A DNA stretch of 64,000 nucleotides from Pocillopora verrucosa (Eukaryota > Cnidaria > Anthozoa > Scleractinia > Pocilloporidae). A program made the translations under genes and the position numbers. Every line of letters begins with the position of its first letter. Position 1 is the first letter of the stretch. The notes below the pieces were generated by a model. That model was given only the letters and a program-made list of their open reading frames with translations. It made no database searches and was not told the DNA's origin. The stretch lies in contig NC_089314.1 of assembly GCF_036669915.1 (NCBI RefSeq), positions 27,558,090 to 27,622,089 of the forward strand. The letters are read 5' to 3'. Positions 55,673 through 64,000 of the stretch are shown one piece after another.

Positions 55673-58600
55673 ATGTTTGATAATTTTAGAGATCGTTTGC
55701 AAACAGTACAACATGATCTGACCCAAGGGTAAGAGTAATTGTGGTTGTATAGTTTTGCACGAGTTTTAGAAGAAGCCTATGATCATTACTCGGTTTTGAT
55801 TTTATCCTCCATCAGCTGGAAATCAATCGCAGATAAGGCCAAAGCTGTCAATAAGAAAATAGTAAGGTCAGTATATCAGTATGTGGTGTTAATTGTTATT
55901 TTTGTGTAAGCTTTTACGTGTATATAACTGGATAATCAAGATTAATATCCTTAATTGTAGCTACCTAAACCTGGGTAACCCTTTACACCCTAGCATCAGT
56001 TCTTATATTTAAGATAATCTTCCTACATTTCTACTGGTGTTCACAAGGATAGTTTTTATAACAGTCGATAGCGTCTTAAGATGCCGATCATTTCCTTCAC
56101 TCTCGTAACTTTTGTGTTAGGTTCAGGGCTGATACTATAAGGAGGACTTAGATGTTAGTCTTAAGGTATTGAGTAGCAATAAGCTTGAGTACAGATATCC
56201 TGTTTTATTGAACAGAAGAACGACATTCATCACAGATGAAGTAATTGAAAGGTAGGTTCTCAAATCAGGGTATTTTCTTCATGTTATTTGCTCTAATTGA
56301 ACACGGGTTATTTCATTGCATACATCTCTCGGTTAACATGTTCTGGTCTCTCTGTTACATTGCAATAATTCTTAATTGGTGATTCGCGTGATGTTAAAGT
56401 TGCATACCTATCTAATTGATTAAGTCTCTAGGCTTGAATTTAGGCACCCACCCACCTCAACACCCCCCTTCTACAAGAAAAAAAAACTCAGCTGCACACA
56501 TGATAATTGATTATCATTTGTTTACTAGCTTACAATCTTTGAATTCCCTTTCTGTGCTATATCTTCACATTTTATTGTTATTTATTTTTTTTTGTGAAAT
56601 AAACTTACTATTTGTTAAATACTTCAATCAAGCACTTAGGGTGCTTGTTTGAAGAAATATGGTAAATGTCATGCCCATGAATTAAATATTGTAAGTTTTG
56701 CACAAAAAAATGAAACACTTTAGAAAGAAAAGAGCAAGAAACCACTAAGAGAATAATTGTAAATGATGCAAATTGCTGACATACAGCATGTATGCTGACC
56801 CACTGAGCTTTTTTTATTGTGCTAGCTTAGGAGAGCCCAAAGTGATTTTATTTAAATAATCATTATCATTTTGTGGTTTTCCCTGATCCATAGTGATGAC
56901 CAGTGCTTTAGTTGTAACCTTGAGGCAGGTTCTGAAATCCTAAGCAAGTAAGTGATGACTGAGTGCCAGTAATTAGTGGAGAAAAATAGACCACTTCTAT
57001 TCCAATTAATATGTAATACGATTTCAACAAATCAGCGATAGGTAAAACTTAAAAGTACATTCTGCTTGGGAACTGAAAACTTTACAACCTAACATCACTA
57101 TCTACACACAGATATATTCTCCCTACTCTTTTCCAGTCTTTTCCTTTGATACTGACAGGGAGAATTTGTTAACGATCAAAGCTTCTTAGGTTGGCAATCA
57201 TTTCCTTTATCCTCATAATCTTAATGAATAATTCAGTAGTATTACTGTAAGGAGATATTACATGGTAGTCACTATCAGGGTTGAAAGGATTAGGTAAAGA
57301 TGTTCTTGAGATTTTTCTATCAACTAATTATCCAGAAAATTGTCATTGAAATGGTACAGACAGTTGGAGGAATGGCCACCAGAAAGAAGTGTTATTATCC
57401 CACTGCTGTCTTCATCTAAAAAAGATCTGAACAACAACATGTACATCTTGTATATTGAACAACAGCATGTTGCATATTGACACTCAGTAGTTGAGATGTT
57501 CATTTTTTAGTATCATACTGAATTGGCTCAGGAAAAAAATGTTTGACTATAGATTGATAAATTACAGAGAAAAAAAATATGCTTTGGTTCTTTTTTTGGA
57601 AACTCTAATAAATTTTTTTTGTACTAAAAGTGAGCCGTGGTTAGCTGTTTTAAAATTGTACTTTCAGTATGAATGTTCTCATCTCAGTTTCAACACATAT
57701 AACTTTGACTACACACAGCTTTAGGTTAAATATTTAATTATTGCTAATTAATATGAAATATTAATCATTGCAAAAATAATGGGTAAACATTTATTAGGTT
57801 CCAAAAAGAATGGGCAGAGCTTCATGAAGCATCTAGAGAATGTGCAGAAAAAGCAGAGGTCAGTAAGCTTAATTAACACCGTAGTAGGTTTTTTTCTTGT
57901 CGTTCTGTCAGTTTTTTTCTTGTCATTCAGAATGTTTTACTTTTGTGTTGTTGTTGTTTTTGTCTATTTTTAAATTTTCTTTTTCTAGAGGTCTGATCAG
58001 AGTATTGCTGAGTTTTCCAAGATATGTTCCAATTTATACGCCAACATGAATATGTTCCACACAGAACTGGCTTTACTACCTGAAGTGATAAAGAACATTG
58101 AAACAGCCAAGGCAGATATAGGTATACTTGAGTACATGTAACATGTATGAATATTTGAGTACGTATGTTTTCATAGGAACAGTTGCAGCAAGGCTTTTAA
58201 TGCTAACTCTGAAATTCTCAGAAATCAAAAGCCAGTCACTCTTAGGGGTTGGCTACAGCCAGGTTAGAGACAGCTAGAGCAATACAGCATGAAGTGGTTT
58301 GGTACCATGGGGTCTCATTTCATAAGTAGCAGAATTATACAGTGCTATTGTTTTATATGCATCCAGAAGGAGAACAGTTGCTAAATTCAATGATATGACA
58401 AGTTATAAAGCTTTTATGGTAACTGTAACTAATTAATTCCTGGTCATAGAAACCCAAAACAAACTGGTAAGTTACAAAAACATGCCCTATATAATGGTAT
58501 TCATATGCAAATTTCATTACATCATGTAGCTATCCATTGGCTTACAAGCTATTTGGTGTGATATTGTTGTTAGATGCCTTTGGTGGACAGATAGAAGTGT

Positions 58601-61306
58601 TGGATAACTTGATGATAGACTTGGAAGAGGTTTGTGAACAGCTGGACCTAGAGAGACGGAAAGCTGCGCAAGGACTCAAGCTTTCCAAGCTAAGACATAA
58701 CAGAGAGTAAGTTAAACATATATTTTGTTCAGCGCGAAGTAGCAGTTGTTAAGAATCAGTAAATTGTCACAGCACAACCCCATGGGACACTGGCAAAGCA
58801 AGCTGTCCCAAAGAAGCCTTCATTATCTATTCATTACCAGTTCTCTGTATGATTTGAACATTTCAGTGAGTAGCTTGCTAGCTTCAGTTATGGTTTTCAT
58901 ACCTTCCCCAAGCACTTTGGTGACTGTGGTGTTCTGTATTATAAACTGAAGTACACTTGTAGTCATCCATTAATCTTGCGTGTGACAGTATCTTTGATGA
59001 TTAGAAATATCTGTAATGTACTACTAACATCCACTAAGTGTGCATGTATCTTGTCTTGCATTTCTGTCACCTACATCAGTTATTCATTTACCTTACTTTC
59101 TATCATAATTGATTTTTCAGGGATGATTTGGAAACTCTTAGAGGTAGGAAAATATCCTTTGTCACTTTTAAACCTTTGACCCCTAAGACTGGAGTGTCTC
59201 ATTTCTCCTCACAATATAACCCCTGAGTCACACACCAAAGTCACTCAAATAAAGGAAATGATCACCAAGCTAAGAAAGCTCTTGATTAATAATCAAATTC
59301 TCCTCATCATTACCCAAGGAAATTTACAGGTATAGAGAACAGTATGGAGAATATGGGCGCTGGTGGTAGGGTGTGATCTGTGTTAATTAATAACTTTTTT
59401 AGAGGCACAACCAGTTCTTCTAGTCATAGTGCTTTCACAATAGTGGGAACAGATTAAAAGAGATTGTTGGTCCTACTTGTTTAATTATATTGCTTTAATT
59501 TCTCTGCATGGTTTATGATTCAAACTAAGTGGAAATGTGAGATGGTTGTGATATCATAGGATAAATCATTTGATACATCAAATGTGATGAAAGTTGTCAT
59601 CAGAGTTCAGGAAGAGGTTATACAATTATGGTAGTTTGTAATCATGATTGCTCTTCAAATTGTTTCAGAGGAGCTTCAATTAGCCAAGGAAAGGGATGAA
59701 GTTAAAATACAGCAACTGGAGAGGCAAGCTTCCATAGAAAAACGACAAGTCTATGAAGATGCCTTTCTTGAACAAATGAACTACTACATACAGCATGGCA
59801 GAACAGAAGGTATGAAAAAACAAAATACATGACCTTTATTGATTCTTACTTAACTGCTTGCAGTTATATGCCAAATATCATTCTTTTGCATGTACATATG
59901 ATTAAATGCAGGGTAGCAAATTTATGTTTGGTAAATCCAATCAGTTTCATGATCAGATGTCACTAACCACTCTGAAAGTAAAAAGAGAAAGATTGTCAGG
60001 CAAAATATTCCTGTGTATTAATTAATATCAAACCACTAAAGATTTCTCTGAAACTCAACTCAAATCAAAGTGTTCACAGTTTTCTAAGTCCCTTCATAGT
60101 TTGTAAAGAACAAGTTTATGAAATTCACAAATAACTTGAAGCCTGTCTGTCAACTACTAATTTTGCATGTTAGAACCAATCTGTTTGGTGCATGGTCGGG
60201 GTAGTGGATCTCTGGATGATATCATGTTGGAAGACAACAGTGATATGGATAAGGAACTTGATGATTTCTTTGGCTCAGAAGCGGAGGTTGGTCAGTTTTT
60301 AAAACCCTTGACTTTATCTTACATGGGTGCCATCGCCTTCACAAAGCATGTCTTCAGTGAGTTAATCCTTTCACTCCCAGGATCAAAACATTCCTTCTCT
60401 GCACTGTCTCTCAAACATTTCTCTTGCATTTTACTTTGAGAATTTGGTGCCAAATCAAATGATGTCCTTCAATTAATATTTTTCTGTCTTCTCATCACCT
60501 CTCTGCTTCAAAATGAATTGATAATTTAAAGGGAAATTCCTATTTAGTCACTTATATGAGGTCAACATTTGAGGTTTAGTTAAAACTGTGTGAGATACAT
60601 TCCTTTTATATATTTTACATACATAATTTGGCTTTTTTTCATTCAGTCAAGTGATTGCTAAACAACAACAAAAATCAAATTAGTCTTAAAAATTTGATAA
60701 AAAAGTGAAGGGAAACCTTTGATAAAGCAAGACTGAAATGAATTCTTAATAATTAATTAAGACAAGTGATGTACCTGGAGGTATGGACAAAGACCAAACA
60801 TTTGTTGGACTGTCTTCCGAGGATGAAGAACTACTTAATCAGAAGTTACCTGAAGTCAGTGCCACCTCAAGAACTGAACAAGAAGCAGAGAAAAAGGTAG
60901 TGTACTTGGTAAAGTTGATAGGCCCTCTGCAGGACTTGTTAGCCATAAAAAATAATTATGGTTAAGTATACAAAGAAAAAAAATTGCAGTTGCTTTTATT
61001 AATAGGGCTGTTGGACAGCAAACTATACCCTCAAGCTTACAAATGAAATAAGGTTGTCTTTTGCTTCAAAACAGGAATGATGCAATTGTCATCAGGCCCT
61101 TTCTATGTCTGTCTTTTTTAAATACCACAACCTTTTTTCAAAAATAAAGTGTTTTGTTTTCATCGTCTTTTAAGGGCCTTTCGTTGCAGCTTACTTTCAA
61201 TTTTAACTCACCTTACAATGGTGAACTTTTCAACCTGCACTACTCCTAATCTAAATAAAACAAAACTATCTTTCAGGAAAGTGAAGAGGATAGTAAGCAA
61301 CCTTAA
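55673..61306 (+). CDS. DTNBP1: Dysbindin homologue (BLOC-1 subunit)
   Basis: Dysbindin is a coiled-coil subunit of BLOC-1, acting in biogenesis of lysosome-related organelles and endosomal and synaptic vesicle trafficking. Exons: 55673-55728, 55816-55866, 56177-56251, 56894-56947, 57798-57858, 57989-58121, 58574-58706, 59121-59143, 59669-59809, 60174-60286, 60762-60896, 61277-61306. They sum to 1005 bases with consistent phase: 334 residues against about 351 in human. The start MFDNFRDRLQTVQHDL parallels the human N-terminus. FQKEWAELHEASRECAEKAE, ELALLPEVIKNIE, LEEVCEQLDLERRKAAQ, and EDAFLEQMNYYIQHGR with LDDFFGSEAE cover the coiled coil and the C-terminal conserved segment. The tail is acidic (SEEDSKQP). 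Exon 3 begins directly after a MITE, and exon 11 has a poor pyrimidine tract. An aataaa lies about 130 bases past the stop. Confidence 0.9.
55977..56170 (+). mobile_element. MITE family B copy abutting a dysbindin exon
   Basis: Starts taaccctttacaccctagca and ends with gttagtcttaaggtatt about six bases before the exon 3 acceptor. The acceptor region may derive from the element. Confidence 0.7.
57084..57291 (+). mobile_element. MITE family B copy
   Basis: Contains tacaacctaacatcactatc, agggagaatttgttaacgat and agtattactgtaaggagata, ending tcagggttgaaaggatt. In dysbindin intron 4. Confidence 0.75.
59169..59380 (-). mobile_element. MITE family B copy
   Basis: Reverse copy: starts taaacctttgacccctaaga and ends with the cagtatggagaatatgggcg block. 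In dysbindin intron 8. Confidence 0.75.
60363..60575 (+). mobile_element. MITE family A copy, diverged
   Basis: Starts aatcctttcactcccaggat and keeps ttaatatttttctgtcttct and gggaaattcctatttagtca. The right terminus is unclear. In dysbindin intron 10. Confidence 0.6.
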
Positions 61307-61927
61307 AGGAGCACTGGGTGAGCCATTCATGATTTAAACTTTGATAACAGCAGGTGGAATAAAAGCATCCTTGAAAAGTCAACCCAATGATTTAAGGCAG
61401 TTTATGAACTATAGATGTTTTGAAAATGTAAACAATAAAATTGTTGGGGAATGTTGTTGTTACTAGAGTTTGCAAGTACAAGTACAGTCAAACTTTGATT
61501 ATCTAGACCTCATTTATTGGAATTTTTTGGTTATCTTAAGTTGCATCTCTGGTCCTTTCATCTACAAACATCTATATTCATATTTTCAATTATTTGGACT
61601 ATTGAGCCCAGTTCCCCATGAGTCTGGATAATCAAGGTTCGACTGTACTCTGTAAAATAATTATTTTATGACACTGTGTTTGAAAATGGAACTGTAGACT
61701 ATGTTTTGTAGGAAGTAATTTTAAAATTGTCAAAAGATAAATATTTTCTGACTTTATGAGCTAGGATTAAAATGATATGCTTAAAGGTTTGTGTGATAGT
61801 CATGTAAAATACAGAGTAAAAGAACAAAAATATATTCTGGTTTACTTTAAGTATGGGGAAACTTACAGCAGGCATGATATAACTTATTTAATTCCTTATC
61901 AGTACATACAGCACTTTTTGACTGAGT

Positions 61928-62412
61928 GTCTTTAAAACAAAATCAAAGTAATCACAAAAGCTCATTGGAAGAAAAACATCACGTGGGACTAATGAGAATT
62001 TAAATTAAAACAGATAAACTGTCTTATGGGCAAGAAAATACAAGTGAACAAGTGAGATTTTGTTTAAGAGCAGTTTTCAGTTGTTTAAAAAAAAAACCAA
62101 AGTAATCACAACAACCAATTGGAGTCAGTTAAGATTGACATCATCATTAAATGAGAGCTTGAAGTAAAAACAGCAAACTGCATGAAATAGGGGAAATTGT
62201 AGGCAACCATATCATGAGTAGTTTTAATTTTTTGAGTCTGATTGGTTTAAAAGTTGTCAGAAGTTTTCAGATCCAATCAAAGAGCAAAGTTAAGCAAAAC
62301 CAAAGTAATCATGAATTACTTTTGACAGTTAATTGAAAACTACTCGGACCAAAGTGTAGCAAAACTAAGGCAACACCACTAGTTTCATTACTCAATTGAA
62401 AACTGCTTTAAG
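61928..62412. repeat. ACCAAAGTAAT dispersed repeat, two nested or adjacent copies
   Basis: ttaaaacaaaatcaaagtaa near 61933 and aaaaaccaaagtaatcacaa near 62092 start two copies; gaattacttttgacagttaa closes at about 62330. Between dysbindin and the terminal-exon gene. Confidence 0.55.
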
Positions 62413-63119
62413 AGACAAGGATAGTTTGTATGCAGTTTACTTCATATGTTGCACTCATTGGTGGAATCTTTGCAAAATTATAACTAATAATAATATTTTT
62501 GAAATGTTTTGTGAATATTGAATGAAACAAACGGGCAAGAATTGAAAATAGTGCTCTCAAGCAGGGCTGGTTTTGATAGCTTTAAATCTAATTCTGTTCA
62601 GGGCCTCTTTTGGTCTTAGGAGAAGAGGAAATAAAGTTTATCATGAAAAGCCATTCAAGTCTTTCTCTCTACGAATGTACTATTTTCAGGACAAGGTTTT
62701 CGCCACAGTTCATTCGTACGTGACATTCCTTTAAATTTGGTTTCCGCTGTTTCAACTGGTTTTCAAAGAAAACTATACTGCCTATAATAAATTAAAAAGA
62801 AAACCTCAAATCAATTCAAAGATAGGTGGGACAGAGCGTGAGGTTATGCAGTGTCACGTGTCTCTACATGTTATAGCAGTGCGATGTTCAGTATTTTAAA
62901 GAAAAAAATGAAAACCTTCCTTTTTTTCAGAGGACACGGTAACGAATCCTGTGGTCTGATTACCATTTCCTCGCTCAAAAATTGTTCAGTCAAAGGAAGA
63001 TCTTGCCTTAATTACTGCCTTAAATCAATCTGGTTCCTTTGGCAAAAATGTTGTTAAGTTTTAGAAAAAAATGAAAATGTTACTCAACAGACTAGGTCGG
63101 TCCGTATTGGGAAAAACTG

Positions 63120-63167
63120 TGCCCGAGGTCTTGAGCCTTGGGCGGTACTCAAGCCCTCGGGCACCCA
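63120..63167. repeat. Hairpin repeat
   Basis: gtgcccgaggtcttgag and ctcaagccctcgggcac form a 17-base stem with one mismatch around a short loop; flanks aggtcggtccgtat look like a dispersed element. Confidence 0.6.
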
Positions 63168-63470
63168 GCTGGTGAATAACATATATTCTTAATTACGAGA
63201 GACTATTTTATGAAAACTGATTTGGTTTGCAGTTGCTGTTCATCCTAGCTAGTCAACTGCAAGTATTGATTTGTGGACAGTCGAAGCGGCAGAGAGGAAT
63301 AAAAGGTTGTGATTATCATTAACACAGCTGAGTAATAAGAGGCAACTTCAGTTTACACAAATGTTGAGTCGTAACGATTCTGCGACACGGCCCACCGAAT
63401 CGTTGTGGAACTTAAACGTAAGTCAGTAGTCACGGTTCGGTACAAGAAGTTTGGATATCTTGACAATTAA

Positions 63471-64000
63471 TTATATTTCTGTCTCTCTCACAATCTTCCA
63501 CCTTCCTCTGGCGTCTTTCGTTAACCATTTTTCATTATGTTTCAAGCTTTGAGCGTCCTCCGAAAAGAAATCTGATTCACACAGTGCTTGTGACAAAAAC
63601 TGCAAGCTTTCAATCAATTGACTTGCAGCGATCACATCCTTGTACTGTTTCTTGGGAAGGCTTTCGTGCATATCAGAAAACAGCCTCTCTACAACACCTG
63701 TAAAGTGTAAGTCGCTTTCAACCTTATTTCTGACGACTTCTCCCGGGCAAACATCGTAGCTTTGTAGTCGCCATATTGGAAACTTGCCACCGGAAAAATT
63801 TGCAACTCGTCCAGTATCTTCAAACTCTGGGAATTGCTGCATTTGAGGCAATATTTCCTTGTTTTCAGTGCTCGAGTTCACGATAAATTCTCCCGGTTCC
63901 AGATTAACCTCAGGATGATTGGCTGACAAAATAGCATAAATGTCGCCGTTCTCATTTTGGCGGTCGACAAGCTCGATCCCAGATCGAGATTTCCAAACAT
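63471..64000 (-). CDS. Terminal exon of an unrecognised gene (5' part outside window)
   Basis: An open frame of at least 175 codons runs in from the window edge and stops at 63471. It starts VWKSRSGIELVDRQNENGDI, includes FPIWRLQSYDVCPGEVV, and ends in KWLTKDARGRWKIVRETEI. No splice acceptor is needed within the window. Composition is mixed and globular, with no signal peptide or membrane segment in the visible part. A TTG-initiated reading from 63929 would be an artefact. I cannot assign a family. Confidence 0.6.
   Translation of the reverse strand, partial: VWKSRSGIELVDRQNENGDIYAILSANHPEVNLEPGEFIVNSSTENKEILPQMQQFPEFEDTGRVANFSGGKFPIWRLQSYDVCPGEVVRNKVESDLHFTGVVERLFSDMHESLPKKQYKDVIAASQLIESLQFLSQALCESDFFSEDAQSLKHNEKWLTKDARGRWKIVRETEI

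Larger units (their letters stand above)
61307..63470. other. Spacer between dysbindin and the terminal-exon gene
   Basis: The two genes converge here. The spacer holds the ACCAAAGTAAT repeats (61928-62412) and the hairpin at 63120; the rest shows no gene. A candidate polyadenylation signal for dysbindin (aataaa) is near 61434. Confidence 0.45.

Overview
The window is animal nuclear DNA. It holds spliced genes with GT-AG introns, an AT-rich background, many short inverted-repeat elements and tRNA-derived repeats. The gene content (a Venus kinase receptor, ROR-like CRD/kringle receptors, NOP9, dysbindin) and the repeat style suggest an anthozoan cnidarian, most likely a stony coral. That placement is inference. 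I rebuilt exons by reading splice sites and checking that codon phase carries across each junction. Four multi-exon genes and one small secreted peptide close cleanly this way.

Layout. (1) From below base 29 to 19402, minus strand: a receptor tyrosine kinase of the Venus kinase receptor type, 18 exons in the window, with its 3' end outside. Its extracellular part appears to join an OpuAC-like (glycine-betaine type) substrate-binding domain to a GABA-B-like Venus flytrap. One transmembrane helix and an insulin-receptor-like kinase follow. A 7.1 kb intron between the membrane exon and the kinase exons holds a long intronless ORF (4423-9162, same strand) that I do not recognise. (2) 19642-25218, plus: the Pumilio-repeat ribosome biogenesis factor NOP9, seven exons, head to head with the receptor. 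(3) 27579-36194, minus: a receptor with ROR-like frizzled CRD and kringle, then a thrombospondin type 1 repeat, a membrane helix and a tyrosine-rich tail with no kinase. (4) 38396-41926, minus: a partial duplicate (signal peptide, CRD, kringle) with no membrane exons of its own found. Its last exon is phase-compatible with the downstream exons of (3). (5) 43855-45120, minus: a 100-residue secreted six-cysteine peptide. (6) About 45.5-54.6 kb: gene-poor, with a LINE fragment, a SINE and MITEs. (7) 54670-55224, minus: a 184-residue coiled-coil protein, head to head with (8) dysbindin, 55673-61306, plus, 12 exons, 334 residues. (9) 63471 to the window end, minus: the last exon of an unrecognised gene.

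Mobile DNA is abundant. There are two MITE families ending in TTAACCCTTT/AAAGGGTTAA (about eleven copies), a foldback element with 14-bp subterminal repeats, an internally deleted TTAA-flanked DNA transposon, tRNA-derived SINEs, several palindromic elements and an octamer microsatellite. The most notable items are the substrate-binding/Venus-flytrap/kinase receptor and the kinase-less ROR-like receptor with a duplicated 5' ligand-binding cassette.
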